64,000 bases of DNA, taken from positions 1,364,001 through 1,428,000 of the forward strand of contig AP026164.1 in NCBI GenBank assembly GCA_030295235.1. Reading direction: 5' to 3'. Under the pieces are notes generated by a model. That model was given only the letters and a program-made list of their open reading frames with translations. It was not told the DNA's origin and ran no database searches. Both the position numbers and the translations under genes were made by a program. Below are positions 20,701-32,172 of this stretch, piece after piece. How positions within the stretch are numbered: the first letter of the stretch is position 1; each line of letters opens with the position of its first letter. This DNA is from Fistulifera solaris. Its lineage: Eukaryota > Bacillariophyta > Bacillariophyceae > Naviculales > Stauroneidaceae.

Positions 20701-21816
20701 GATCTTGTAATGTTCTGCTTTAAAGATACGTGGTATTTGCTTACTTTTCGACCAACTTGACTATAAATGAGAAAACGAAAGATGGTGCAGGAAACGTCGT
20801 TAAAATTCTGTGTCGTGGACGCTACGTTGAATCTTGTACAAGGTACTTGTACAGGAGGCTGAATGATACCTGGTAACGTTCATTCCAGGCAAAAATTTTA
20901 AACCCTATCCTTGTAAGAATCGCCGGCTTTCTCAACGACTGTAGAATCAAAGTGGAGTATCAACAGAACCACGATTGCATTCCAAATAAATGGCCTACGG
21001 CCTCTCCCTACAAGAGAACCGAATCCCTAAAATACAAGATAGAGAAACAAATTGATCTAGTGGATAGTGGATGATATCCAATATCCACCGAACAACGAAC
21101 ACCAAAACCGCTACCTCTACCTGGTCACTGGTCACTGGTGACTGGTGAGCAAGGGTGCTCCTGTCTGATTCAGACACGACCTGGGACCACCGATCGTCTC
21201 AAAGACCCTCATCTACGGCGCTGAACGCCAAGATCGACCAACCACCTTATCGAACCTCGCCCCTCCAGTTTCGTCAACCCGAGATTAACCATCGGTGCTA
21301 CTCAGACGGTCGATTCAGTCATGAATTTTTATTCTTCCGAGCCAGCCGCTGTCATTGAAGGTCCGTTCATTCTGCTAGGTTGGTAGCCACAATGGACTAT
21401 AGTAACGAAGTGTCTCCCTGTAGATCCAAGTGTGTGCGGGATGTAACCGCGACTGATTTCCGGTCATGAATCAAATATTATGATGTATTGAGTACCGCTC
21501 AGTCATCTCGTTTCAACGGTTGAAAGCATGGCGACGAGTACTACCAGTACGTATGTAACGCGTGCTTGTGCCAGTTGACACGAAAACAGTACACCACCGA
21601 TTACTAAACAACTAAAGTCCCCCTTCATTGTCGTCATCTTTGACAATGGTGGCGATCCCTTTGATCCAAAATATCAGCGCCAGCCTTCAAAAGAGATATT
21701 GCTTTGTTCGTCTTCGTGTTTTGTTATCCGTTGGTCGCTAGTTCCGATTATAAACACGAATAATATTGGGCAGCATCGGTCTTGCTCCTATCACGCACTC
21801 CTTTCCGCACAAAATC
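20701..21816. other. Divergent intergenic region (M13 / VPS54)
   Basis: 1.1 kb without a recognised gene. It holds a GTAC-rich patch (tgtacaaggtacttgtacagg ... gatacctggtaacg, about 20835-20880) and a short imperfect repeat of ctggtcactggtcactggtg type at about 21120-21150. Confidence 0.45.
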
Positions 21817-24800
21817 ATGGTGGTTCCTACTTCTTCGGATCAAAACAACAAATTAGACGGTGATTTTAGTAATTCTTCTTCGCAATCATCTCAGAATGAA
21901 GCTACCGAGGACACAAAACTATCCAAACTCGTTCAGAATCGAAAACTCGCGCTCGAACAAGCCGACTCGGTCCTCGACGCGGTGGGCGGCGATCCGTATC
22001 TCGACGGCTTCAATTTACTCGGTGTCGTAGCCAATCCTCGTGGTACTGCGGCATCGCTCATGTCCACTAGTTTTCACGGAAGATATACACCGAGTGCCGG
22101 AACGAACGAGAATATAACTATCGGAGGTGATGTCTTTACCGCGGCCTACAACTCTCTCGAGACGACTCTCACGTCCGTCACGGGGCAAATGGAAGTTTTG
22201 AATCTCATGTTGGAAGACTGGTCACGCCAAATATTAGAGGATGATACCGATGCACATGCGGATGGGATACCGGAGGCGCAGTTGCGCGAACTGCCCCCGA
22301 GATGCAGAATCTCAATTTACAGTCACTGCAAAATTATCTGGAGCGATGTGGAGTCGCGGCACATGCATTTCAAAAAATTCTCTTGACCAGAAAACAGGAG
22401 AGATATCATTTGGAAGAGGGAAAACCGTACAGTCAAGAGGGAGACACGGACGATGAAGCTTCATCGAGTGCATGGCAAGAGATACCCGAGATCTTCTACC
22501 AAGAAGAGTTCGATTTGACGGATCCGGAAACATTTCGAAAGTTACTCATTGCTGTAGAGGACGAATCTGTAGCTTACGAAACAGGAAATGAGAGCAAATA
22601 TGATACTACCCCCGTCTCAGACTGGTTTCCGCTTCTGGATCCCGATTCCTTCGGTTCGTCTTTGGATCGTGTGGAATTGGCACTTTTGCAACAAGTTCGA
22701 TCCAAATCATCGTCGTTCTTTGAGGAGAGCTTAAGATTTGCCAAACTGCAAGAATGGATTGAATCGTTACTGGTTGATATTGGCAGCCTTCAAATATCTG
22801 CGCAGTTCATTCAAGAAGACTTTCTAGATCCAATGGATATAGTACCATGTGCAGATCAGCAACGGATGGATTTACGGCGATTGTCGGTTGTACTTGACCG
22901 CATTGATGAAATTTTACGCAACCGAGACGCTATATCTGGGACAATATCTGATCAAGAAGACCTTTTGGCAATTGAACAAATCAACTTTAGTCGTAAACTT
23001 ATGGCTGGCAGCTTGCCTGGTCAAAGTAATGGAATCGCAGCTGGTGATGAAAATGACACGAATACAGAATTTTTATCTCTGACCCGAGTTACTGCTCTCA
23101 AAGCAGTTGCCGATGATTTGAACCAGTATGAACAACTGGTCGTGAGCAACTTGAGTGAAGAACTTCTTGAATTATTTATTGGATGGAATTCAGGTACTGG
23201 CTCGTCTGTTTACTCCATAAATGGAAGCAGCAACGGGAAAGCTTCACAGAATGTAAAAGAGCGAGCCCTTGAAATTATTAATGCACTGCAGAATTGTGAT
23301 GAAGGCTTAAAGAAAACAATATCCGCCTACAGCAACCGTCTTCAAGATATGATCCGAATGACTGTTCGCACTATGGTTTCTGAATTCGCTTCAGACGGCA
23401 CTTCAGCATCGTCTGGAACAGCCACACTTTCATTGTCGACAGGGGCAACGGCCATGAGCTTTCAAAGTTTCTTGAACTGCTTGGACATGCTCTTTGAGCG
23501 TTTGCTGGAATTGCTGACATCCATTTCTGGTGTCAATGCATTTTGCATAGAAAATGGAATCTCTAACACGGGTTTCACTAACGATACAAAGGCGCAAGGA
23601 ATGAATGGATCTCAGCACGCAAGCGCTGAACAACCAGATACATCATCGCCTCTGGAAGAAGTACTTGCAGCTGCGACGGAACTGTGTTCAAAATCTGTTT
23701 CAGAGCTTTTACGCATTCGCAAAGAAGCTCACTCTTTGATTTCACTTGACGAGATGAAACTAATGTGGGATGCGTGTCAACAATTTACGTTACGAATCGA
23801 AGGCATGAGCGGTCATGGTTCTGCATTAAGAAGTACTCTTTTGGCACAAGCAAAAGCTTTCGTCGAACGCAAGCACGAAAGTAACATGTCCGCCTTAGCC
23901 GCTGCTTTGGATTCCGAAAAGTGGACTCAATGTGAAGTTAGCAGCGAGCGACAGGAAGCTCTAACTCGACTATGCACGGGGCGGTCCGTCGTCACGACAC
24001 CCAAGAAAAAACAACCCATTGTCGACAATCGTAAATGATGCTCCAACCAAAAACCCTGAAGTAGAAGTTGAAGGAAAAAAGTACAAAATCGTTTGGTCGT
24101 GTCTCTTGCTAGTCGAGATGATTACTACTAATATCGCTGCAGCAACTCATTTTTCCAACCTATCGTCCGGGATTGTGGGAAAAGTGGCAGATCTGTTGCG
24201 TCTTTTCAACTCAAGAACAACTCACCTTGTCTTGGGGGCCGGTGCCATGAATTCAAATGCGAAGTTAAAATCAATCAACGCAAGGCATTTGTCATTGGTG
24301 ACGCATTGCGTGGGATTTATCATCTCTCTTCTTCCGCACATTAGGGCCGCGCTGATGGCGCATATGCCAAAAAAACAACACACGTTACTGAATGACTTAG
24401 ATCAGATCAAGAAAGAGTTTGTCGAGCACAATGAAAATGTTTTGAACAAGTTTGTCAGCATCCTGGGCGGAATTGTCGAAAACAACCTTTCCAAAACTGT
24501 GGCTGGCACTGACTTTGACGCGAGAGGATTGGAGCCTGTTTCCGAGCCATTGACATGTTGCGTCTTTCTGGATGGTGTTTCAATGAACACAAAGCGAATG
24601 CACCAAGTTCTGGCAGCGTTCCTCTCACCTGATCATTTAAGGGACGTCTTCGCCCGCATTTTCGCCTACATTGACACAAAAGTGCCCTCGCTATTGATAA
24701 GTGCGTCAGAAAGCGAGGACCAAAAATTTTCGTTTCCTAGCACAGACGAAGGGAAGAGTCGATTGCTTTTGGAAGTGCAGACAATGATTGATGTGCTTAA

Positions 24801-25185
24801 CAGACTGGACGGAGTGCTACCCTGGGAGTTCACTGCAGTTAAAGAGCTCGGACGACAAATGGAGTATCGGTTCAAGAACGGGGAAGATAACGAGCTGAAT
24901 TCAGTTCCTTTGCCTGAACAACCGACACTTGCAGCGAGTAGCCCACAAGCACTGACCCTCGAGGCTACGAATGCAAATAATGACCTTGACGAAGATGAGA
25001 ATCTTAAAGCATCGATCGACGCAGAAGAAAAGCCTCCAAGCAGAGTTGGTGAAGCCAAGGAATCCGTCGAGCCAACTGAAGATCCAATTGAGCATCCCGT
25101 GATGACCAGTTCGTCTCAAGAGGAATTAGCCGAATCATCATTGGCAAGATCGCCGGAAGAACCCACACCGACTGAACAGACATGA
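21817..25185 (+). CDS. VPS54: VPS54-like subunit of the GARP/EARP tethering complex (two frame breaks)
   Basis: Tethers endosome-derived vesicles at the trans-Golgi. The ATG at 21817 is the first in frame (upstream TTG at 21766 rejected). The N-terminal third contains a coiled-coil region typical of CATCHR tethers (YNSLETTLTSVTGQMEVLNLML; NLNLQSLQNYLERC). The C-terminal half is diagnostic: FVERKHESNMSALAAALDSE, then LLLVEMITTNIAAATHFSNL, LLRLFNSRTTHLVLGAGAM and INARHLSLVTHCVGFI, matching the Vps54 C-terminal domain order. One base is missing in C5 at 22294-22298 and one is extra in A6 at 24006-24011. Corrected length is 1122 aa. The last about 100 residues are acidic, Ser/Pro/Glu-rich and look disordered. 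Confidence 0.85.
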
Positions 25186-25943
25186 TTCAGAGTAAGCAAA
25201 GTGTTAATCTTGCCCCTAGATTGACTGGTTACCATAGCAAAGCTTCGCTCGTGCTTGCAAGCAACTATTCATCTCTCGTTATCATCGCATAGTTGCGTCT
25301 TCCTACGTCTGTACCTACTCAAACGGAGAGGTGACGAATAAACCTCAATTCTGGAAATCAGTCAGGAAGAGCCAAGATGATAACAACCGTCCGTCCTGGG
25401 TCCGCTATCAACAATTATGAGTTTTTTGGTCGAAAAGAAAGAAAAAAACTATTCTACCAGTAACGTTGGTCTTGGCTCGCCCGAAATGTTAGCAAGCCTA
25501 TTTGTTACGAGAAAGGAGATACAAGTACCTGGTACCGGTACCGTACCTGGTACATTGCGTCTCTACTTCTCGATTTACCGGGACGCAAACTAGATACTAT
25601 AAACAAGTGATTGATGACAATTTGGGACGTTCTCTCTAGACGAAGATGTGTCAATGAAAGAATGCAAATCTAGCTAGTATCTGATCCAAGAAAGTTATCC
25701 TTTTAAGTACGGAGTACCTCGAATGACTCGAGACTGAAATGCAGTCGTGGTGAAAAACAGACAACACTTTGAGTCTATAGTATTTTCATCCTGTCAAAGG
25801 GTTTACACCTTTCAAAAAACTTGCACGATGCTTCACGTGTCGTTATTCGGTGCAAGATTCTGTGTGCCTTCACACAATAATGGACTTAAAGATACCACCT
25901 TCGCAATTGAAAGCTATTTTTTACATTTTAAAAAGACTAGATT
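25186..25943. other. Intergenic region with GTACC cluster
   Basis: 758 bp without a recognised gene. The segment 25521-25555 is a dense run of overlapping gtacc/ggtac words, about 400 bp before the next start codon. Confidence 0.45.
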
Positions 25944-27368
25944 ATGAGCTGTACTGAATTCAAAAGCCGCACTGGTGGATACATTCGTAAATTCGCTGTC
26001 CTTCTATTAATGCTGATTTTAGCGACTCTTCCTACGGCCATCGCCATCGAAGCCAAATGGACTCCAAATGATGAGTCGTCTCAACCCTTACCTCAATCCA
26101 TGAAACAAAGAGAACAATTGCTAGAGTTAGAAAATGCTATTCGCTCCTCTCCCAATCCAGAAGAGACTCTGGTTCGCGTTGCCGAAGCCAATCAAATGGA
26201 ACCTAAGGATTTGTGGGACTTACTGTCACGCAATCGACAGGACCTCGAGGCAGCCGGAGTGCTGACCGGAAATAATACTGGGGGTAGAAGAAATTTAATT
26301 TGGAACATCGTATCGTCGGTTGTCGCTGTAACAGTGAACTCGGCTAGGAGAAACCCGAGATCCTTCCTGTTGACGATCACGGCCCTCAGTTTCATCTTAT
26401 TTGCCGCCATATCGGCGCCTCGTACGGGTCTCGTGATTTCAAATCAACGTCATCTATTCTCTCGTGGACCAACGACGATGTGGAAGCCACCGACTGCTTA
26501 TATTCATGCCTTCTTGGAATCCAAGTCGGGATTGAGTGTCCAGGCTACCAACGTGTTTCCTGATTTGTCTCAAATCCTCAATGGTACAACGGATACGGTC
26601 TGGCACAAATTCAAAAAGGCAGAGACTTCTCACCTGAGACATGTTGCCTGTGTTCAATCTGTCATAGATCCATCAGATTTTGTAGAAAGCGACGGAGAAG
26701 ACGAAGATGACGACATGGTGGAATATGTCATGGAACTCCTCATGGACCAAGCCTCGCAGACGATGGCCTCGTTGGAATTAACAGAATTTCTAGAACCACA
26801 GGGTTCACTTCGTAACGTCGTGGCTCCGGGTAAGAAAATGACGGCGTTGATTGTGTCTCGCCTAGGTGACTGGGGCCGTTTTGGATTACAACCTTTGCTC
26901 GTTACGCACCTGGAATCGTCCAAAAACGAAGAACAGCAAGAAGAGGCAATGGAATTGATTTTGGGAACGATGAAAGGAGGTCATTTTGATGGATACATTC
27001 AAATTGCAGTCCGCTTGAAGAATTCGAAGCTGACCATCGAGACTGCAATGTATTTTCCGAAAAGTGGCAAAGAGTTAAGCCAGTCCTTTGCCTTACGAAT
27101 TGTAGAGCAGCTTAATGCTTCTTTGGAAAAGTCTATGCGCACCCGGACAAAGCAATCTCTAGCTCGGCGGTCGCAATCGTCGAATCTTTCGGGATCAGCG
27201 CGTCGTCAAGCGCTGAAACGACGTCATTCTCGATTTGCCAAGGAGCAAGCAATGGAAGAAATGGCTGCGGAACGACGACGAAGGTGGCAGCGTTCCAATC
27301 CGAATTCGGGGAGCTATAGGCCCAGCGGAGATCGCATGCGTAGCCCGAATAATGCTATTTATAAATGA
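25944..27368 (+). CDS. Unknown membrane protein, 474 aa
   Basis: Intact frame from the ATG at 25944. It has an N-terminal hydrophobic segment, probably a signal peptide or anchor (FAVLLLMLILATLPTAIA, about residues 18-35), and a second TM helix around residues 143-158 (SFLLTITALSFILFAA). A helical NPEETLVRVAEANQ segment comes between them. An acidic stretch (ESDGEDEDDDMVEYVMELLMD) follows at about 250-270, and the C-terminus is strongly basic and Arg/Ser-rich. No family was recognised and no function is assigned. It converges on the next gene with 49 bp between stops. Confidence 0.7.
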   Translation: MSCTEFKSRTGGYIRKFAVLLLMLILATLPTAIAIEAKWTPNDESSQPLPQSMKQREQLLELENAIRSSPNPEETLVRVAEANQMEPKDLWDLLSRNRQDLEAAGVLTGNNTGGRRNLIWNIVSSVVAVTVNSARRNPRSFLLTITALSFILFAAISAPRTGLVISNQRHLFSRGPTTMWKPPTAYIHAFLESKSGLSVQATNVFPDLSQILNGTTDTVWHKFKKAETSHLRHVACVQSVIDPSDFVESDGEDEDDDMVEYVMELLMDQASQTMASLELTEFLEPQGSLRNVVAPGKKMTALIVSRLGDWGRFGLQPLLVTHLESSKNEEQQEEAMELILGTMKGGHFDGYIQIAVRLKNSKLTIETAMYFPKSGKELSQSFALRIVEQLNASLEKSMRTRTKQSLARRSQSSNLSGSARRQALKRRHSRFAKEQAMEEMAAERRRRWQRSNPNSGSYRPSGDRMRSPNNAIYK

Positions 27369-27417
27369 GGTCGACTACTTTCATATATTATGTATACAGT
27401 TTGTCAGTTTGAAACCA

Positions 27418-28237
27418 TCATCGGCCGTATTTGCTTTTCCATTCTTTCAGCTTCTTGTGATACTCGCGCCAAGCTTCAATTTCATTTGACTTCATTCGAT
27501 CCCGCATTCCCTTCAAGCAGCAAATACCAAGCAGCATGTATGTTAATCCTACTGCCAGCATAAACCATGACGAGAGCTGCATAAATATAGCTGGCCAACC
27601 CACATGAAATGAATCTTTGTTGTGTGCCAAGATATCCTTCACGCGTTCGGAATAACTCTCTTCGACGCAAATAAGACCGACAAAGGAGTAAAGAATGCCT
27701 CGACTCAAGTAGCTCTGCAACAAATGCGATGACTGAATAAAAGGGATCGGAATATTGACCTCTGTTGAAACAAATAGGATGCAAAAGAATGCTATATACA
27801 CCTTCAGAGCAAGGGAAAGCACACCAATGTCAGTCCCAATGTCGTGAACGAGAAATAGTGGCAGTATCTGGGTCGCGAAAAGGCAAACATCTGTTGCAAT
27901 GGCTATGCCCTCCAGCATGTGAAATAACCACAAACAAGGATTTTGAGGGTGGGACATGGGGTCGTGAAGCCAACGCATCTTTTTGTTCGCATTCTCTCTT
28001 TCCAACAGTGCTCTGCCCTCTTCTTCATCGACAGGATAGTCTTCCCCTTTCAAAGAGCCATAGTCAGCTTTCTGCGCATCGTTTTTATCTTGAAGATGGC
28101 TGACAAGAAATAGAGATCGAACAAATAAGCATCGCCTTATCAGCGAAAACAATGATGTTCGACGATACAACTTACGCTTTGTCATTCTGTGGTTCGAGCC
28201 ACGTTGGGTTTTCATCCGACTCATCTTTGCTACTCAT
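27418..28237 (-). CDS. Four-TM protein, possibly COPI-associated family, two exons
   Basis: Exon 1 is 28237-28176, the intron 28175-28100 (GTAAGT...TTGTCAG, 76 nt) and exon 2 28099-27418; the product is 247 aa. The start at 28237 gives MSSKDESDENPTWLEPQNDK and joins in frame. The alternative in-frame read-through start at 28224 would translate the intron and is rejected. The N-terminus is acidic and cytosolic in type. Four hydrophobic helices follow: LEGIAIATDVCLFATQILPL, LSLALKVYIAFFCILFVST, YLSRGILYSFVGLICVEE and FMQLSSWFMLAVGLTYMLL. The RGxxYxFVGLI pattern after helix 2 resembles the COPI-associated/TVP15-like family of Golgi membrane proteins, which is a tentative match. The C-terminus is a basic Lys-rich helix. 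Confidence 0.75.
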
Positions 28238-29313
28238 TGCTAAATCTTGAAACTCTTAATTGTCTTTTCTTGAAAGGAAATGTTGAAAGATTATAGGTCT
28301 AAACCTACTAGTAGCTAATATCATGGACTTCGCACTAATCAATGTCAAAAAAAACCGTGTTGTGTGTTGTGTTCATCATTCGCAGTTTGTACCTCTAGTA
28401 CAAGTACACGCCCTACAAAGGAGTATGCTTCGTAGCCCATATTCTCACTCATGACCTTCAACACGGTTTTCGCCTAATGAAGTCAAAGCCACTCACCACG
28501 CAAGGCTACACTATAAGCAATACTCTATGGTCCCGGAGTAGATCCACACTGGGATAGCTAAGCGACATGCTGCACCAGGTACTGGATAATCTTTGACGCT
28601 TTTTCGAGCGATAGAATTGAATTGGCGTCTTTTGTGGGATGTCGTTATCATTCTTGACTATGCTTCTATGTAAACTTTCATTTACGCTAGAAACCATACC
28701 GTGGCTATGAAATATGAGGTTGGGATGCCCGTCGTCCTGTTGTATCGATCACCAGGGCGTTCTCCTGAGGCATTCGACCGCCCGTGGCAAGATATGTGGC
28801 GCTTACGAACGGCCATCTTCGCTTCCCGACAACTCTCAAATTCTCAAGCTTTCGAATTTTTTGTCTTCCTCGTCAAGTCTTTTCGACTTGATCGTACTAG
28901 TCGCCTCTTCGAAAGTACAAGCTAACATTGATGCGGAAACCCAGAGTTTGATTACAATTGCTCAGGTGTTACTTTCACCCAGTTCCTCTCAGCACTCGAC
29001 CAAATCAAAATGGCCGTGCTTGTGTAGTCACGGCACCTAGCTCAGGGTAAGAACATCGATATTTTCTTTAGATTTCGTCCAGGATAACAATAATGTTTCA
29101 AGTCGCCACTGTAACGCCCTTGGGCGATCAACTTAAATCTACATTCCATTCACATTCATGGCATAAGTTTTGTAAATTTGATATTACAGTTGAAGTAACT
29201 ATTTAGCTTGTCGTCATTCCCGTAATCCGAAATGGCGAATCTAGGGGTTACGCAAGTGATGAGTTGCATATCACCGTGCCGAAAAACAGCAACGGGTTCA
29301 ATGGGTGGTTTTC
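28238..29313. other. Intergenic region, no supported gene
   Basis: Nearly 1.1 kb between two minus-strand genes. A GTAC-rich patch lies at about 28388-28409, near the four-TM gene start. Short ORFs around 28700-29040 on either strand have no family resemblance and were not called. Confidence 0.4.
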
Positions 29314-30525
29314 TTATCCCCATCGAAGGATGGCGGCTCCCCATGACAATCCTGCACCAAAGCCAGCACAAGCAATGACATCTCCCTTCTTTACTTTTCC
29401 ACTTCGAACAGCGGCATCAAGCGCCAAAGGAATGGATGCCGCACTGGTATTTCCGTACTCATTGAGGTTCGTGATAACCTTTTCCATGGGAATGCCTAGT
29501 CGCTTGGCAACCGTTTCCATAATACGAATATTGGCCTGGTGCAATAAGAGAAAGTCAACATCATCTACTGTCATTCCTGCCGCATCTAAAGCCTCCGATA
29601 GCACCTCCGGGACTTCACGTGTTGCGAATTTGTACACTTCTTTGCCGTTCATAAATAAGCTATTGTAAGAAGCTGAACTAATGACAGTCCCTTCACCCGG
29701 TGTGGCCACAGTGCGCGGCTTTCCGAGATAGCTATTGAGCGATTGCGAAGCATGAATGTGAGTCAAAAGTAAGAATCTTCTTAATGAAAGCAATTCCTCG
29801 CCTTACCTGCAGTTCAACTCAACATTGCCTGCTCCATTTGATCGAGCCGCATAGCCGAGAAGACCTGATGCAGCGCTGTCTCCTTGGGGTGTGCTCTCCA
29901 AGACCATTGCACCTGCTCCATCACCAAACAAAATGCATACATTTCGGTCTTCCCAATCGACCCATCGAGACAAAGCATCAGCACCCAGCACAAGAGCTCT
30001 TTGTGGCTTGTCGCCGGACGTCAAAAACTTTCCAGCCGTAACCGAGGCAAAGAGGAATCCGGAGCACGCGGCCGTCAAATCGAAAGCCACCGTACTTGTC
30101 GGGCAACCCAACTTGTTGGCAATATTAGGCGCATCACCAAACATGTCATCGGGAGAGCTTGTGGCACAAATGACAAGGTCGAGTTCTTCCGGTTTGACGC
30201 CCGCCATTTCGAGGGCGTTTCTGCCGGCGATAACAGCCAAATCGTGCAATTTCTCCGTCGATGTCAGCACATGTCGCTGAGCAATTCCTGTACGAGTTTG
30301 AATCCATTCATCCGTTGTGTCCACAACTTTCTCTAAATCAAAGTTTGTGATGGTAGTGTCGGGAGCAGCAGATCCAATGCCGATAGGTCTGCAGTGCATT
30401 AAGCCGGAGCTTGCCGCTAGAGATGTCGACGACTGAGTTTTCGAGCTCGTAATGGTAAAAGCAGAAGAGCCCGTGAGTGAAAGAAAGCCGAGGGCAATTG
30501 TGAAGGATTTTTTTGTAATGATCAT
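29314..30525 (-). CDS. fabH: Plastid 3-oxoacyl-ACP synthase III (KAS III)
   Basis: Condenses acetyl-CoA with malonyl-ACP to start plastid type II fatty acid synthesis. Exon 1 is 30525-29807, the intron 29806-29732 (GTAAGG...CAATAG, 75 nt) and exon 2 29731-29314; the product is 378 aa. The first ATG is at 30525 (two codons earlier is a TTG). The presequence is [17 protein letters not shown] followed by GSSAF|T, an ASAF-like cleavage site typical of diatom plastid import. The catalytic triad is visible: Cys in [11 protein letters not shown], His in [11 protein letters not shown] and Asn in [12 protein letters not shown]. The intron acceptor joins NVELNC to [14 protein letters not shown] degenerate copy lies at 48.8-49.8 kb. 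TGACGTCG occurs at about 30729-30736, roughly 205 bp upstream. Confidence 0.93.
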
Positions 30526-31062
30526 TTTCAAATATTATTCTTGTAAAAGGTAGCAACGTTTTAATCGTCGGACTTCAAGTTCAAGAGAATAATTGCTTGA
30601 TTGTGACGATTTCTTTTACTCGGCCGATGGAACAGTAAGGCACAATCGTTGGCTTTTTGTATACTATCTATCTCCTTGACGAAATCCAGCCTTTTCCTCC
30701 GACAGAGTGATGGCGACAATCGTTTGATTGACGTCGCCTTGGGATGAAAGACGAGGATAGGTCGATGACGAAGGTGCCGATGTGAGAAAACGCATGTTGA
30801 CTTGCGTCGCTTTCTCGTGCCGTCACATACGTAATCCGTGACTCACGGGTCTCATGACTGATCCAGCAATCGAGTAAGGTTCTACCCGACCCCGCCCAGG
30901 TACCGGTACCGGTTCCGGTACCGTACCGGTACCTGCCATGCTACCGTACCGGTACAAGTACTGTACCGGTAACTAGTACACGAAATCGTCCGATCGGAAG
31001 ATCGATACGCAGAAAACAGCTGTCATTACATTTGATCCTATTCAACTTCGAATGCACATAAA
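30526..31062. promoter_or_regulatory. Divergent promoter region with GGTACC-rich cluster and CRE-like motif
   Basis: 537 bp between the fabH start (minus) and the dehydrogenase start (plus). Positions about 30899-30980 are an almost continuous array of ccggtacc/ggtacc words, the densest of several in this window. A TGACGTCG palindrome-like motif is at about 30729-30736. A regulatory role is inferred from position only. Confidence 0.45.
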
Positions 31063-32172
31063 ATGGCAACCATGCTCGCATTCAGCATTGAAAAACCCGG
31101 AGACAATTACGGAAAGGTCATTACGATTCCCAGGCCAACACTGGACGGCCCGGGCTTTGCTTTGATTCGTGTCTTGCGCGCCGGAGTTTGCAACACGGAT
31201 CTCGAGATTTTGCAGGGTTACATGGGTTTTACGGGGGTACTCGGTCACGAATTTGTGGGTATTGTGGAGGAAGTGCACGATTCGAAAGATGCAGATTGGA
31301 TTGGGAAACGTGTTTGCGGTGATATCAATGTTGGATGCGCCGCGTGTGGCGTTTGTGACAAACAGTATGATCACCGGTGCAGTCAGATGAGTCGCAACCA
31401 TTGCCCCAATCGCAGTGTTTTAGGGATTCTCGGGAGAAATGGAAGCATGGCCGAGTATTTGACGCTGCCGGTTCGAAATCTGCATCCTGTTCCGGATGAC
31501 ATGCCCGATGAAGTCGCTGTATTTTCGGAACCACTCGCAGCGGCGTGTCGGATTGTGGAACAAGGACTCGTCTCTTACAATGATCCCCCCGATAAGGTAG
31601 CAATTCTGGGTGACGGGAAACTGGGACTCATGATTGCGGAAGTACTGGGGCGTGAGCATACGGAGCGTGTCGGCAATGCACTAGACGCACCCGTCCTGTT
31701 TGGAAAACACGAGCACAAGCTGCAGTTGGTAAGCGACGCGGGTGTTATTACCAAACTGATAAAAGAGTGCCAAGATAGCTCTGCTTTCAATGGAGTTTCT
31801 CCTGCTTACGCTGGAAAGTTTGATGTTGTCGTTGATGCTACCGGAAGTCCCGATGCTTTAGCTTTATCCGCTGCACTTTGTCGACCGATGGGGACACTGG
31901 TGTTAAAGAGCACGTGCGCTTCTACACCCGAAAAACCCTTTAACTCGGCTCCATTTGTGATTGATGAATTAAAAGTAGTGGGATCAAGGTGTGGACCCAT
32001 CGATAGGGCACTTGCTTTACTGGCGATCCCTGATTCCGACCCGAACAGGAGGTCCCTGAACGTTGCCAAATATATTACAAAATCATTTCCATTATCACGG
32101 GCTGACGAAGCTATTCGTTGCGCCGCGGCAAAATCCACAATGAAAGTTCAGATCATATGTAATGAAACGTGA
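31063..32172 (+). CDS. Zinc-containing medium-chain alcohol/polyol dehydrogenase-like protein
   Basis: 369-aa intact MDR-superfamily oxidoreductase with its ATG at 31063. N-terminal GroES-like domain: catalytic Cys in RAGVCNTDLE, the GHEFVG histidine motif, and a Cys-rich structural zinc lobe (GCAACGVCDKQYDHRC). The Rossmann domain has AILGDGKLGLMIAEVL and later VVDATGSPDALALSA. No N-terminal targeting sequence is evident. The substrate cannot be read from the sequence; relatives act on alcohols, polyols or threonine. It lies between fabH and fabF, but a role in fatty acid synthesis is not implied by its family. Confidence 0.88.
   Translation: MATMLAFSIEKPGDNYGKVITIPRPTLDGPGFALIRVLRAGVCNTDLEILQGYMGFTGVLGHEFVGIVEEVHDSKDADWIGKRVCGDINVGCAACGVCDKQYDHRCSQMSRNHCPNRSVLGILGRNGSMAEYLTLPVRNLHPVPDDMPDEVAVFSEPLAAACRIVEQGLVSYNDPPDKVAILGDGKLGLMIAEVLGREHTERVGNALDAPVLFGKHEHKLQLVSDAGVITKLIKECQDSSAFNGVSPAYAGKFDVVVDATGSPDALALSAALCRPMGTLVLKSTCASTPEKPFNSAPFVIDELKVVGSRCGPIDRALALLAIPDSDPNRRSLNVAKYITKSFPLSRADEAIRCAAAKSTMKVQIICNET

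Noticed and set aside
28701-29040. Overlapping short ORFs between the four-TM gene and fabH
   Set aside because: No homology, no splice structure and no convincing composition on either strand.
30559-30562. Use of the TTG two codons upstream as fabH start
   Set aside because: The ATG at 30525 gives a complete signal and transit sequence; TTG initiation is not expected.
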